Notes under the pieces: model-generated | Databases searched by the model: none | Told to the model about the DNA's origin: nothing | The model's input: the letters and a program-made list of their open reading frames with translations, nothing else | From: a virus | DNA length: 44,583 bases | Virus record (IMG/VR): IMGVR_UViG_3300022745_000059 | Location: 1-44,583 of that record | Strand: one strand, 5' to 3' | Shown here: positions 1-7,228 of the stretch, in pieces | Numbering within the stretch: position 1 is the stretch's first letter | How the letters are laid out: every line of letters begins with the position of its first letter | Program-made: the position numbers and the translations under genes

Positions 1-225
1 AGCGAGGGCATCCTGAGAGGCGCCGACCTGAGCGAGGCCGACCTGAGCGGGGCCAACCTGAGCGAGGCCAACCTGAGCGAGGCCAACCTGAGAGGGGCCA
101 ACCTGAGAGGGGCCAACCTGAGCGAGGCCAACCTGAGCGAGGCCAACCTGAGAGGGGCCAACCTGAGCGAGGCCAACCTGAGCGAGGCCAACCTGAGAGG
201 GGCCTACCTGAGAGGGGCCAATTGG
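1..225 (+). repeat. 15-bp tandem repeat encoding pentapeptides
   Basis: There are fifteen in-phase 15-base units, mostly agcgaggccaacctg or agaggggccaacctg, several identical at the DNA level. Two more units lie at the far end of the window. The near-identity suggests recent expansion or recombination, and it is a likely reason why the assembly broke here. Confidence 0.9.
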
Positions 226-474
226 ACCGATGAAATCGTCATCAATCGGGTGCCGATACAGGTGTCAGGCCTTACATGGGGAGTGACTATCCTAGATATG
301 CACATGCAGATTGGTTGTCAGCTACATGCGATCAGCGAATGGGAGCAGTTCGACGATGATGAAATCGTCGAGATGGATGGTCACAAGGCCTTGCGTTTTT
401 GGCGCGACTACAAGACCGCACTGCTTGGTCTGGCCGCTGGCGCTGGGCGAGGCACAACAACGGAGAAAACGTGA
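1..474 (+). CDS. Pentapeptide-repeat protein, C-terminal part (gene continues from 44437 across the window ends)
   Basis: The open frame runs from base 1 with no start and ends at TGA 472-474. It encodes fifteen consecutive five-residue units ([15 protein letters not shown] types; A(N/D)L core) over bases 1-225, then about 82 non-repeat residues. This is the classic pentapeptide-repeat signature, which folds into a right-handed quadrilateral beta-helix. Some members mimic DNA and inhibit gyrase, but most have no known role and none is assigned here. The frame joins seamlessly to the 49 codons at 44437-44583, giving a protein of about 206 residues that is first in the rightward early block. 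The next gene starts within its stop codon (GTGA overlap at 471-474). The repeat number may be unreliable because the assembly was cut inside it. Confidence 0.85.
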   Translation, partial: SEGILRGADLSEADLSGANLSEANLSEANLRGANLRGANLSEANLSEANLRGANLSEANLSEANLRGAYLRGANWTDEIVINRVPIQVSGLTWGVTILDMHMQIGCQLHAISEWEQFDDDEIVEMDGHKALRFWRDYKTALLGLAAGAGRGTTTEKT

Positions 475-701
475 AACTGACAAAACACCGGACGGTTCTA
501 TTGCCCGTCCACGACCCACAAGAACAGCTTAGGCTTGCCAGACGGAGCGAGCTGTTTTTCAAAACCGGCGATACGTGGACGACAGCGACGTCTCAGGACG
601 TTTACACCCCCCAACCCGCCGCGATCTTCTACCGCAAGGCGCACTCTATTGAGCAGCGCGCCAACCCCTTCGCAACCCCCACCACGGAGAGTAGTCTGTG
701 A
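471..701 (+). CDS. Hypothetical protein, 76 residues
   Basis: GTG start at 471 overlaps the stop of the pentapeptide gene (GTGA), with GGAG at 462-465 as ribosome-binding site. It ends at TGA 699-701, which in turn overlaps the GTG of the next gene. The product ([13 protein letters not shown] at the start, charged middle, PTTESSL end) has no motif I recognise. The stretch around its start, cacaacaa(c)ggagaaaacgtgaa, is almost the same as that around the pentapeptide gene start at 44420-44441, so the translation-start cassette appears duplicated. The overlaps on both sides imply coupled translation within the early operon. An upstream in-frame ATG at 399 would lie deep inside the previous gene, so I rejected it. 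Confidence 0.6.
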   Translation: MKLTKHRTVLLPVHDPQEQLRLARRSELFFKTGDTWTTATSQDVYTPQPAAIFYRKAHSIEQRANPFATPTTESSL

Positions 702-1135
702 TCACCATCACCCTGAATTTCAACACCATCGCCGCCACCATCGAGGCGCTGCGGCTGCTACCAGACGACGCCAAGGTCGGTGTCGCTGGCTGCGCTGGCA
801 CAGCGTGCCGCGAGACCAACCCAGAGGTGCGGGCAGAGATGGCCGCTGCGGAAGCTCCTGCACCTGCACCTGCACCTGCACCTGCACCTGCACCTGCACC
901 TGCACCTGCACCTGCACCTGCACCTGCACCTGCACCTGCACCACCGACCTATCTGGATCTCCAGAAGGCCGTGGTTGCCCTGCACGGGATGGACAAGACA
1001 AAGGCCCTCCCCATCGCCAAGGGCATGGGCTTCAATACCTTCCTTGACATGAAGGGCAACCAGGAGGCCATCGCCAAGGCGCTTGAACTGGTGCTTGCAG
1101 CCCAGGCGGAGGTCAAAGATGCTGCCAGCAACTGA
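698..1135 (+). CDS. Hypothetical protein with (Ala-Pro) linker, 145 residues
   Basis: GTG start at 698 overlaps the previous stop (GTGA), with GGAG about 6 bases upstream. Residues 1-50 form a small N-terminal domain. A long uninterrupted Ala-Pro run follows (about residues 54-84), then a helical C-terminal domain of about 60 residues (YLDLQKAVVALHGMDKTKAL and on). Ala-Pro runs are stiff, extended linkers, so this looks like two small domains held apart. I do not recognise either domain. It directly precedes the DUF2800 nuclease gene and overlaps it by 17 bases, so it may act with the replication/recombination module; that is inference from position only. Confidence 0.75.
   Translation: MITITLNFNTIAATIEALRLLPDDAKVGVAGCAGTACRETNPEVRAEMAAAEAPAPAPAPAPAPAPAPAPAPAPAPAPAPAPPTYLDLQKAVVALHGMDKTKALPIAKGMGFNTFLDMKGNQEAIAKALELVLAAQAEVKDAASN
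857..940 (+). repeat. CCTGCA hexanucleotide tandem repeat, 14 copies
   Basis: Fourteen perfect copies of CCTGCA inside the preceding gene encode the Ala-Pro linker. Each copy is two codons, so slippage would lengthen or shorten the linker without breaking the frame. Confidence 0.95.
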
Positions 1136-2405
1136 CACCGGGCACAGCTACTACAGCGCCAGCTCCTTCGCTGCGCTGATGCTCTGCCCCGGCAAGAAAA
1201 GTATGGAAGCTGGGCGCAAGGACAAGACAAGCGTCCATGCTGCATGGGGCACCGTGGCGCACCAGATCGCCGATGAGATCCTGTCGGACAACCGAGATCA
1301 CGTCACGCAAAACGGCGACGTGATCCTCCAAGATGGCCACAACATCGTCGTGGACGAGGAAATGTCGGCTGTTGTCGGCGCCTACGTCACCAACGTGCTC
1401 ACCATGACAGAGGGCGCGGTGTGGGCGCAGGCCGAGACGCGGACCAATTATGCGTTCTGGCTCGATGTTGACGAGGACAAGGCGTGGGGTACGGCGGACT
1501 ACACCGCCTTCATGCCCGACGGTGAGCTTCAGGTTCACGACCTGAAGACAGGCCGAGGGGTTGAGGTAGCAGCCGAAGGCAACGAGCAGATGATGCTCTA
1601 CGCCGGGGGCAAGCTGCTTGAGCTGGCAGAGATGGGGCTCGAAGCCTCGACAGTGCGGCTTGTGATCCACCAGCCACGCCTGTCGCAACACCCGTCCGAA
1701 GCGGTCATGACGGTGGCGCAGCTGGAAGAATGGTTGTCTCGTGCCAAGGCTGCCGCCGATGTCGAAGCAGAGGCAGCCAACATGTTCGACCCTGCTGTGC
1801 AGGCCGAGCACCAGACCGTCCAGTGGCTTGAAACCTACGTGCACCCCGGAGAGAAGCAGTGCCGGTTCTGCCGAGCCAAGGCGGTGTGCCCCCGGCTGGT
1901 GGGCCTGTCGCTGGACGCCGTGTTTCCTGACAACACGCCAGCGGTGACGGCCGACGACTTCGACAACCTCACGCCCAGCAAGGAAGCCATCCCGCTGACC
2001 TCCGCTGAGCGACTGGCGAAGATCATCGGCCTAGCCGACCTGATCGAGAACTGGCTCAACGCTTGTCGTGCTGAAGGCACCAGTCGCCTGTTGGCTGGTG
2101 CGGAGGTGCCAGGTTACAAGCTTGTGGCCGGTCGGGCAGGCCACCGCAAGTGGTCCGATCCTGTCGAGGCTGAGAACCTGCTGAAACGCACTGCCCTGAA
2201 GAAGGACGACATCTACGAACGGACACTCATCTCCCCCACCAAGGCCGCTGAGCTGCTTGAGACAGCCGCAGTCGGCCCCCGTCAAAAGAAGGCTATCGAA
2301 GCACTTGTGACCCGCGCCGAGGGGAAGCCTGCCATGGCTCCCATCTCCGACAAACGACCAGCGATGCAGGTAACGCCGCTGGCCGATCAGTTCTCCACTC
2401 TTTGA
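1119..2405 (+). CDS. DUF2800 family RecB-like (PD-(D/E)XK) nuclease, 428 residues
   Basis: The protein matches the phage DUF2800 family, RecB/Cas4-like nucleases found beside DUF2815 and polA genes. A SYYSASSFAALMLCPGK start is followed by GTADYT and the D-x-K of HDLKTG (D141, K143), then NEQMMLYA as the conserved Q region. A cysteine group, CRFCRAKAVC, together with the early cysteine in LMLCPG, could hold an iron-sulfur cluster as in AddB/Cas4 nucleases. It probably processes DNA ends in replication or recombination. I chose ATG 1119 because GGAGG lies at 1108-1112, six bases away. An in-frame TTG at 1083 has no such site. It overlaps the upstream gene by 17 bases and is followed closely by the DUF2815 gene. 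Confidence 0.88.
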   Translation: MLPATDTGHSYYSASSFAALMLCPGKKSMEAGRKDKTSVHAAWGTVAHQIADEILSDNRDHVTQNGDVILQDGHNIVVDEEMSAVVGAYVTNVLTMTEGAVWAQAETRTNYAFWLDVDEDKAWGTADYTAFMPDGELQVHDLKTGRGVEVAAEGNEQMMLYAGGKLLELAEMGLEASTVRLVIHQPRLSQHPSEAVMTVAQLEEWLSRAKAAADVEAEAANMFDPAVQAEHQTVQWLETYVHPGEKQCRFCRAKAVCPRLVGLSLDAVFPDNTPAVTADDFDNLTPSKEAIPLTSAERLAKIIGLADLIENWLNACRAEGTSRLLAGAEVPGYKLVAGRAGHRKWSDPVEAENLLKRTALKKDDIYERTLISPTKAAELLETAAVGPRQKKAIEALVTRAEGKPAMAPISDKRPAMQVTPLADQFSTL

Positions 2406-2416
2406 AAGCAACCACC

Positions 2417-3007
2417 ATGTCAGCAACTGAATTCCGTCTCGATAACGTCCGCGTGGCGTTCCCCAACCTGTTTAAGGCCACCCAGTTCAACGGCACCGGC
2501 AACTTCCGTTGCGGTGCAACGCTGATCATCACCCCTGATCATCCCCAACTGCCGCAGGTCAAGGCAGCCATCGAGGCAGCCGCCTTGGCCAAGTGGGGTG
2601 AGAAGGCCGCCGCACGACTCAAGGCAGCACGGGCAAAGAACAAGATCGCCCTCACCGACGGCGACCTGAAGTCGAAGTACGACGGCTTCGAGGGCAATCA
2701 AGTGCTCTCCGCAAACTGTCGTGGCGGCGCCACAGAGGCCGAGGCCACCAAACCCACGGTGTACGGCAAGAATCCGAAGCTCGGCCCGATCACGGAAGAA
2801 GCGAAGAGCCCGATCTACTCGGGTTGCTACGTGAACGCCAAGATCAGTCTCTACGCTGACGACCGTTTCGGCGACGGCGTGTTCTGCTCCCTCACCGGTA
2901 TCCAGTTCGCAGCCGATGGTGACGCCTTCGGTGCAGCTCCAGCCCGAGCCGACGACTTCGACGACATCGCCGACAGCGGCGGCGAAGACCCCGCTGCATG
3001 GGCTTGA
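2417..3007 (+). CDS. DUF2815 family protein, putative ssDNA-binding protein, 196 residues
   Basis: The N-terminus (TEFRLDNVRVAFPNLFKA) and the central GNQVLSANCRGG and SPIYSGCYVNAKISLYA segments match the phage DUF2815 family. That family is usually considered a single-strand-DNA-binding or annealing-type replication protein because of its fixed place between DUF2800 nucleases and polA genes. The acidic tail (DDFDDIADSGGED) is the kind of C-terminal tip that recruits partners in SSB proteins. ATG 2417 is preferred; a TTG at 2402 overlaps the previous stop but fits the family start less well. Only a weak gaaag lies upstream, so translation may be coupled to the nuclease gene, which ends 11 bases before. 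Confidence 0.82.
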   Translation: MSATEFRLDNVRVAFPNLFKATQFNGTGNFRCGATLIITPDHPQLPQVKAAIEAAALAKWGEKAAARLKAARAKNKIALTDGDLKSKYDGFEGNQVLSANCRGGATEAEATKPTVYGKNPKLGPITEEAKSPIYSGCYVNAKISLYADDRFGDGVFCSLTGIQFAADGDAFGAAPARADDFDDIADSGGEDPAAWA

Positions 3008-3475
3008 CGACAACCCGGTGTGCACTCGATAACGCGCGGAAGCTGTAGGTAGAAGGCACACCTGACACCCCGGAAAGACGGGGACCATCACGCATGCGGG
3101 CCGGTAGCCGTCTTGTTGACGGAATAGTAAGGGTCGCAACCTTGCCGACCCGCAGTCGTGATGGTGAATGCGCAGGCTGATGCGCGACAGGGCCTGGTGA
3201 CATACGTCGGGTTGGCGACTGCACCTCGGGCAAGCTTGCACTATGACCACCCTGAGAGGTAAGCCGGAGATCAGCACCGGCCACCATCACCCCAACAATT
3301 AGGGGCACCGCTCTCCTTTCACCCGGCCTGCCTGCCGGGTACGGTCACCCATCGGTTTCAGTAGACCCCTAAAACAAACCAGTCACGACTGAGACCTAGC
3401 ACGCCACGCGGTGCGTAAAAACGATTGTGGCGATGTCTGACCATGGCAACCCCATCAACCTAAAACCCCCGGAGA
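3008..3475 (+). ncRNA. Non-coding, highly structured segment between DUF2815 and polA genes (candidate structured RNA)
   Basis: There is no convincing gene here, but there are many perfect stems. They are CCCCG/CGGGG (3068-3072/3079-3083), ACCATCACG/CGTGATGGT (3084-3092/3157-3165) enclosing CCGTC/GACGG (3108-3112/3118-3122) and GGGTCG/CGACCC (3131-3136/3146-3151), GCGCA/TGCGC (3170-3174/3181-3185), CAGGG/CCCTG (3188-3192/3250-3254), GCCGG/CCGGC (3263-3267/3277-3281), ACCCGGC/GCCGGGT (3321-3327/3334-3340), and TTAGGGG/CCCCTAA (3299-3305/3366-3372). A second copy of the pairing strand, CACCATCAC at 3282-3290, can compete for 3158-3166. It sits in the 5' leader of polA, so it may be a cis regulator or a released RNA. 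It has no tRNA or group I intron core. The exact ends are unknown. Confidence 0.55.
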
Positions 3476-3481
3476 TTGAAT

Positions 3482-5557
3482 GTGACAACGCTTTGGTTTG
3501 ACTGCGAAACACGCAGCGAGTGCGACCTGAAGGCGCACGGAACCCACAGGTACGCAGAGCACCAAAGCACCCGCATCATCGTCGCCCAGTGGGCTATCGA
3601 CGACGGCGAGCCGGTGGTGCAGGACATGACAACCGAGCGGTACTACAGACCGGAGTTGGCCGCTGCGCTGGACGACCCCACCGTCACCGTCGTGGCACAC
3701 AACAGCATGTTCGACCGGGCATTGTTGCGCCACTGCTGGGGGCTCGACGTCCCCACCGCGCGGTGGAGCGACACGATGGTCAAGGCCATGTCTCACTCCC
3801 TCCCCGGAGGGCTTGACAAGCTATCGACCATCTTCGGCCTTGGTGAGGACCAAGCCAAGGACAAGCGCGGCAAGGACTTGATCCGGCTGTTCTGCCTACC
3901 GAAGAAGGACAAGCAAGGGGCGCTCTATTTCAACGACGCCACCTCGCACCCGGATGAATGGCAGGACTTCCTAGAATACTCCCGGCAGGACATCATCGCC
4001 ATGCGGACCATCGACAAGAAACTTCCCAAGTGGAACTTCGAGGCCGGGTCTTCCGAGCTGGTGCTGTGGCATCTTGACCAGACAATCAACGACCGAGGCT
4101 TCGCGGTCGATCTTGAGCTGGCCAACTCCGCCATCGAGGCCGTCAAGGAAGAGACAGCACGACTGAAGGAAGAGATCCACACCGCCACCAACGGCGAGGT
4201 GTCCAGCGCCAGCAAGCGGGATGAACTCTTGGCCTACGTCCTCAAAGAGCACGGTGTCACCCTGCCGGACATGGCCGCTGACACGTTGCGCCGCAGGTTG
4301 GAAGACCCGAACCTGCCCGAGGCGGTGAAGACGCTCATCAGCATCCGGCTGGAGGCCACGAAGACATCCACCGCGAAGTACAAGGCCGTTGTCAACTGCG
4401 CGTCACAAGACGGTCGGATGCGTAACACCCTCCAGTTCGCTGGTGCACTGCGCACCCAGCGGTGGGCTGGCCGGACGTTCCAGCCGCAGAACATGCCCCG
4501 TCCAGATATGAAGCAGCCGGAGATCGACACCGGCATCGCGGCGCTCAAGGTGGGGTGCGCATCGATGGTCTTCCCGAACGTGATGCAGCTCACGGCCAAC
4601 ACCGTGCGGGGGTGCATCGTCGCGCCACCAGGCAAGAAGCTGGTTATCGCCGATCTATCCAACATCGAAGGCCGGGGGCTGGCGTGGCTGGCTGGTGAGG
4701 ACTGGAAGATCAAAGCCTTCGCCGACTTCGACCAAGGCAGAGGCCACGATCTGTACAAGCTGGCCTATGCCCGCAGCTTCGGTGTGGCCCCCGACACCGT
4801 TGACTCCAGCATGCGCCAGATCGGCAAGGTGCAGGAACTTGGCCTAGGGTACGAGGGAGGCGTGGCGGCGTTCCTGACCTTCGCAGCGGTGTACCGGATG
4901 GACTTGACGGTGCTCGCCAAGGCTGTGCTCGCCACGGTTGACCAGACAGCCTACGCCGACGCCCTCCGCGTTCACGAATGGGCGGCCAAGAACGACCGAA
5001 CGCTCGGCCTGCCGAAGGACACCTACGTGGCGTGTGAAATCCTCAAAGCCGCGTGGCGCGCCGCTCACCCGGCGACGGCATCGTTCTGGAAAGACGTCGG
5101 AGCTACCGTTAGGCAGGCCATCGACAGCCCTGACACCACTTTCAACTGCCGACAGGTGGCGACGCGACGGACGGGTGGTTGGCTCCGTATCCGGCTCCCC
5201 TCGGGCCGCCAACTGTGCTACCTGAAGCCTGCGGTAGACGATGGGCAGATCACCTACTTCGGCGTCAACCAGTACACCCGCAAGTGGGAACGACTGAAGA
5301 CCTACGGTGGGAAGCTTGTGGAGAACATCGTGCAGGCCTGGGCTCGTGATGTTCTCGCAAGCAGCATGCAACCTGTCGAGGACGCCGGGTACAAGATCGT
5401 GCTGACCGTCCACGATGAAATTCTGACGGAGTGCCCTGACGACCCAGCCTACACGGCGGAGGCTCTCGGCAAGATGATGGCCACGGCCCCCAAGTGGGCC
5501 GAAGGTTGCCCGCTGGCTGCGGCTGGCTTTGAAACAACGAGGTATCGAAAGGGGTGA
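3482..5557 (+). CDS. polA: Family A DNA polymerase with 3'-5' exonuclease domain, 691 residues
   Basis: This is the replicative DNA polymerase. The N-terminal DnaQ-like exonuclease shows FDCET (D7, E9), then VVAHNSMFD, and later YSRQD for the third motif. The polymerase domain has motif A VIADLSNIEGR (D391), motif B RQIGKVQELGLGYEGG, and motif C LTVHDE (H644, D645). There is no 5'-3' exonuclease domain, as is usual for phage enzymes of this branch, which includes DUF2800/DUF2815-linked and DpoZ-type polymerases. I chose GTG 3482 because GGAG at 3471-3474 is seven bases away. An in-frame TTG at 3476 would be only one base from it. The last codons (ETTRYRKG, stop) fall in a 24-bp repeat found again 283 bases downstream. 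Confidence 0.95.
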   Translation: MTTLWFDCETRSECDLKAHGTHRYAEHQSTRIIVAQWAIDDGEPVVQDMTTERYYRPELAAALDDPTVTVVAHNSMFDRALLRHCWGLDVPTARWSDTMVKAMSHSLPGGLDKLSTIFGLGEDQAKDKRGKDLIRLFCLPKKDKQGALYFNDATSHPDEWQDFLEYSRQDIIAMRTIDKKLPKWNFEAGSSELVLWHLDQTINDRGFAVDLELANSAIEAVKEETARLKEEIHTATNGEVSSASKRDELLAYVLKEHGVTLPDMAADTLRRRLEDPNLPEAVKTLISIRLEATKTSTAKYKAVVNCASQDGRMRNTLQFAGALRTQRWAGRTFQPQNMPRPDMKQPEIDTGIAALKVGCASMVFPNVMQLTANTVRGCIVAPPGKKLVIADLSNIEGRGLAWLAGEDWKIKAFADFDQGRGHDLYKLAYARSFGVAPDTVDSSMRQIGKVQELGLGYEGGVAAFLTFAAVYRMDLTVLAKAVLATVDQTAYADALRVHEWAAKNDRTLGLPKDTYVACEILKAAWRAAHPATASFWKDVGATVRQAIDSPDTTFNCRQVATRRTGGWLRIRLPSGRQLCYLKPAVDDGQITYFGVNQYTRKWERLKTYGGKLVENIVQAWARDVLASSMQPVEDAGYKIVLTVHDEILTECPDDPAYTAEALGKMMATAPKWAEGCPLAAAGFETTRYRKG
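5530..5553 (+). repeat. 24-bp direct repeat, copy 1 (3' end of polA)
   Basis: This 24-base sequence (core tgaaacaacgaggtatcgaa) is identical to 5813-5836. Here it encodes the polymerase C-terminus ETTRYRKG and supplies the ribosome-binding site (aaaggg) for the next gene. Confidence 0.95.
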
Positions 5558-5560
5558 TAA

Positions 5561-5815
5561 ATGTTCTCCGCCAAACAGTCCGAGCTGATAAGAAGGGTGA
5601 AGACGTTCGGCTTCGGGTATGCCATCTTCGCTACGAATGTGGAGAGGCAGGGTTTCTGCTCCGCAAGACAAGAGGGTACGCTGAGAAAGATGGAAGGCAC
5701 CTATGCATACCGCCAGAACAACTGGAAGCCCAGCACAAGAGCTGGTAGGTTGCCCAACCAGTACAAGCACAACATATCCGATGCAGAAGCTATGCAGTCA
5801 GGAGACTGTTTCTGA
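5561..5815 (+). CDS. Hypothetical protein inserted after polA, 84 residues
   Basis: ATG 5561 lies seven bases after a GAAAGGGG site. The product is rich in Lys, Arg and Gln, with aromatic residues (MFSAKQSELIRRVKTFG, then NVERQGFCSARQEGTLRKM and YRQNNWKPS). Its base composition looks more AT-rich than its neighbours. I do not recognise a family. The gene lies exactly between two copies of a 24-bp repeat, and its stop codon TGA (5813-5815) is made by the first bases of the second copy. This is what a small inserted gene (moron) would leave behind. It could act on the polymerase or on host functions, but nothing in the sequence shows that. Confidence 0.65.
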   Translation: MFSAKQSELIRRVKTFGFGYAIFATNVERQGFCSARQEGTLRKMEGTYAYRQNNWKPSTRAGRLPNQYKHNISDAEAMQSGDCF

Positions 5816-5836
5816 AACAACGAGGTATCGAAAGGG
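5813..5836 (+). repeat. 24-bp direct repeat, copy 2
   Basis: An exact copy of 5530-5553. In the matching frame it still reads ETTRYRKG followed by TAG, the same peptide tail as polA. This indicates that the copy descends from the polymerase 3' end. It also carries the AAAGGG ribosome-binding site of the next gene. Confidence 0.95.
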
Positions 5837-5842
5837 ATAGAG

Positions 5843-6166
5843 ATGACAACGGAAGCATCGAACATGACTCACCGGGAGCACTGGCGGCTCAATGGCGAGA
5901 CACTCAGCCCTGAACGCCAGCGCGCCGTTCTTGACGACCTTGAGGACGCGCAGACCGAGGTCGAGGAGCTACAGTCCAAGGTTGGGGACCGCCACACCGA
6001 CACGGACGTGGATCAGCTAGAGGACGACCTAGACAAGACCAAGCGCACCCTACAAGAGATGGCTGAGGCCATCGACGAACTTGTTGCCGAGGCAGAGCCC
6101 ACAGGGCTGTTCGACCTCAAGAGAGTCAAACGTCTTGTGACCAAAGCGACGGGGGGCAAGCTGTGA
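5843..6166 (+). CDS. Hypothetical coiled-coil protein, 107 residues
   Basis: ATG 5843 follows AAAGGG (5831-5836). Residues 25-85 are strongly helical, acidic and heptad-like (DDLEDAQTEVEELQSKVGD, then QLEDDLDKTKRTLQEMAEA), so a coiled-coil dimer or oligomer is likely. The tail is basic (LKRVKRLVTKATGGKL). There is no enzyme motif. It sits between the polymerase and the VRR-NUC gene, and its stop overlaps the GTG of a 32-codon ORF. A structural or partner role in the replication module is possible but unproven. Confidence 0.75.
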   Translation: MTTEASNMTHREHWRLNGETLSPERQRAVLDDLEDAQTEVEELQSKVGDRHTDTDVDQLEDDLDKTKRTLQEMAEAIDELVAEAEPTGLFDLKRVKRLVTKATGGKL

Positions 6167-6261
6167 ACCTACTACGTCTCCTGCGCATGTTCCGTTTTTA
6201 CCGGGGGTATCTCCCTATCCGAATCTCGGCCAAACTGGCTTGGAGGTACGTCTATGGCTAG
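6163..6261 (+). CDS. Small basic protein, 32 residues
   Basis: GTG 6163 overlaps the previous stop (GTGA), and the TAG at 6259-6261 overlaps the start of the VRR-NUC gene (ATG 6254). The peptide (VNLLRLLRMFRFYRGYLPIR, then ISAKLAWRYVYG) is short, basic and amphipathic. Similar tiny ORFs occur in many phage early operons. The tight overlaps on both sides support real, coupled translation. The function is unknown. Confidence 0.5.
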   Translation: MNLLRLLRMFRFYRGYLPIRISAKLAWRYVYG

Positions 6262-6721
6262 ACCAAGGAAGGACGCTGTGCTGCGTCTTGATTACAACGG
6301 GCTCGGTGACATCCTCACCGCAGGCATACCGATGTGGGGCACCCGAAAGCCTCGCGCCAAACGTGTACCCAAGGAAGCCGTCGCCAGCGAGATGGCTGAC
6401 AACGCGCCAGTGCGGGATGCGAAGACACCCCGCATCGATAGGCGGGTCAAAGAGAAGGTCATTGAGGCCTACCTCGTGAAGGAGGTCGAGAAGGCAGGCG
6501 GTGAAGCGTTCAAAGTGCAGTTCATCGGGCGCCGAGCCTGCCCCGACCGGCTTGTCATGTTCCCTGACCGCCCCTGTGTGTGGGTGGAGGTCAAGGCGCC
6601 GGGCGAGAAGCCGCGTGCAGACCAACAACGCATGCACACCCGCATGCGAGCCCTCGGCCAAACGGTCGAGGTCGTGGACACCCTAGATGTCGCCGACGCG
6701 CTCATCGCAGGGCTCATTTAA
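6254..6721 (+). CDS. VRR-NUC domain nuclease, 155 residues
   Basis: The C-terminal half carries the VRR-NUC fold signature. It has KAGGEAFKVQFIGRRACPDR with D98, then VWVEVKAPG (E112, K114) and Q124 in RADQQRMH, the catalytic D, E-x-K and Q set of this PD-(D/E)XK branch. Phage stand-alone VRR-NUC proteins are structure-specific nucleases, some cleaving Holliday junctions or flaps. Here it probably resolves replication or recombination intermediates beside polA and the SNF2 helicase. The N-terminal 60 residues are a basic extension of unknown role. GGAGG at 6242-6246 lies seven bases before ATG 6254. Confidence 0.9.
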   Translation: MARPRKDAVLRLDYNGLGDILTAGIPMWGTRKPRAKRVPKEAVASEMADNAPVRDAKTPRIDRRVKEKVIEAYLVKEVEKAGGEAFKVQFIGRRACPDRLVMFPDRPCVWVEVKAPGEKPRADQQRMHTRMRALGQTVEVVDTLDVADALIAGLI

Positions 6722-6745
6722 CCAAAGGTAAGAAGGAGGACAGCA

Positions 6746-7228
6746 ATGTCTCACTACCAACGAAAGAATATCGTGAAGCGCCACAAGCCGGTCGAAAGCC
6801 ACATCGTGCTGGAGATCTTGCAAAAAGCCGGTGCGTCTGGCGTCCTGCTCTCTGCCATGGACTTGCACGACCTGATGGGCATCCCGTTCCTGCCCGAAGA
6901 CCGGGCGCGCATGCGCGCCACACTCGCCAGACTGATCCAACTCGGATGCGTCGAGCACCACGGCACGACGACAATCCCCACCGGGCGGGTCGTCCCGACG
7001 GTGCGGTTCATCAAAGACCTCCCCCATCCTAGACCGCGTGCCGTTGCAGAGTCCCGAAAGAAGCCGACGTCTAAACCCAAGGTGTATGCCGCAGCGCGTG
7101 ACATACCGCACTCCAACCACTTCACCGACGGCCTTCCAAGAGTAGCCAGTGTCTTTGCCCTTGCAGGTGTCATGGCAGGCACGGAGCAGGCACTGGCTGC
7201 ACCCAAGCGGTACGGGTGGCCGGTATGA
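6746..7228 (+). CDS. Hypothetical protein with helix-turn-helix-like N-terminus, 160 residues
   Basis: A strong ribosome-binding site (AGAAGGAGG) precedes ATG 6746. Residues 15-75 (ESHIVLEILQKAGASGVLLS, then RMRATLARLIQLGCVEHHG) have the pattern of a winged-helix domain: a helix, a helix with MDLHDLMG, a recognition-like helix and a beta wing (TTTIPTGRVVPTVRF). The remainder is basic and proline-rich, and the last 40 residues contain a small hydrophobic segment (VASVFALAGVMAGTEQAL). It may be a DNA-binding regulator or replication accessory; this is inference from pattern only. The stop overlaps the next ATG (ATGA at 7225-7228). Confidence 0.7.
   Translation: MSHYQRKNIVKRHKPVESHIVLEILQKAGASGVLLSAMDLHDLMGIPFLPEDRARMRATLARLIQLGCVEHHGTTTIPTGRVVPTVRFIKDLPHPRPRAVAESRKKPTSKPKVYAAARDIPHSNHFTDGLPRVASVFALAGVMAGTEQALAAPKRYGWPV

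Noticed and set aside
1-225. CRISPR array
   Set aside because: The repeats are contiguous 15-base coding units without spacers and encode pentapeptides.
2420-3277. Leftward open frames opposite the DUF2815 gene and the leader
   Set aside because: Antisense shadow. The rightward DUF2815 gene is well supported and the rest is the hairpin-rich leader.
3299-3372. tRNA-like span: 7-bp TTAGGGG/CCCCTAA closing 74 bases
   Set aside because: No T-loop (TTCRA), no normal D-arm, and the inner hairpin is 7 bp with a 6-base loop instead of 5 bp with 7. Better explained as part of the structured leader.
3008-3475. Group I intron
   Set aside because: No conserved P7/P3 core or splice-site context. The next gene starts cleanly afterwards and no split exon lies upstream.
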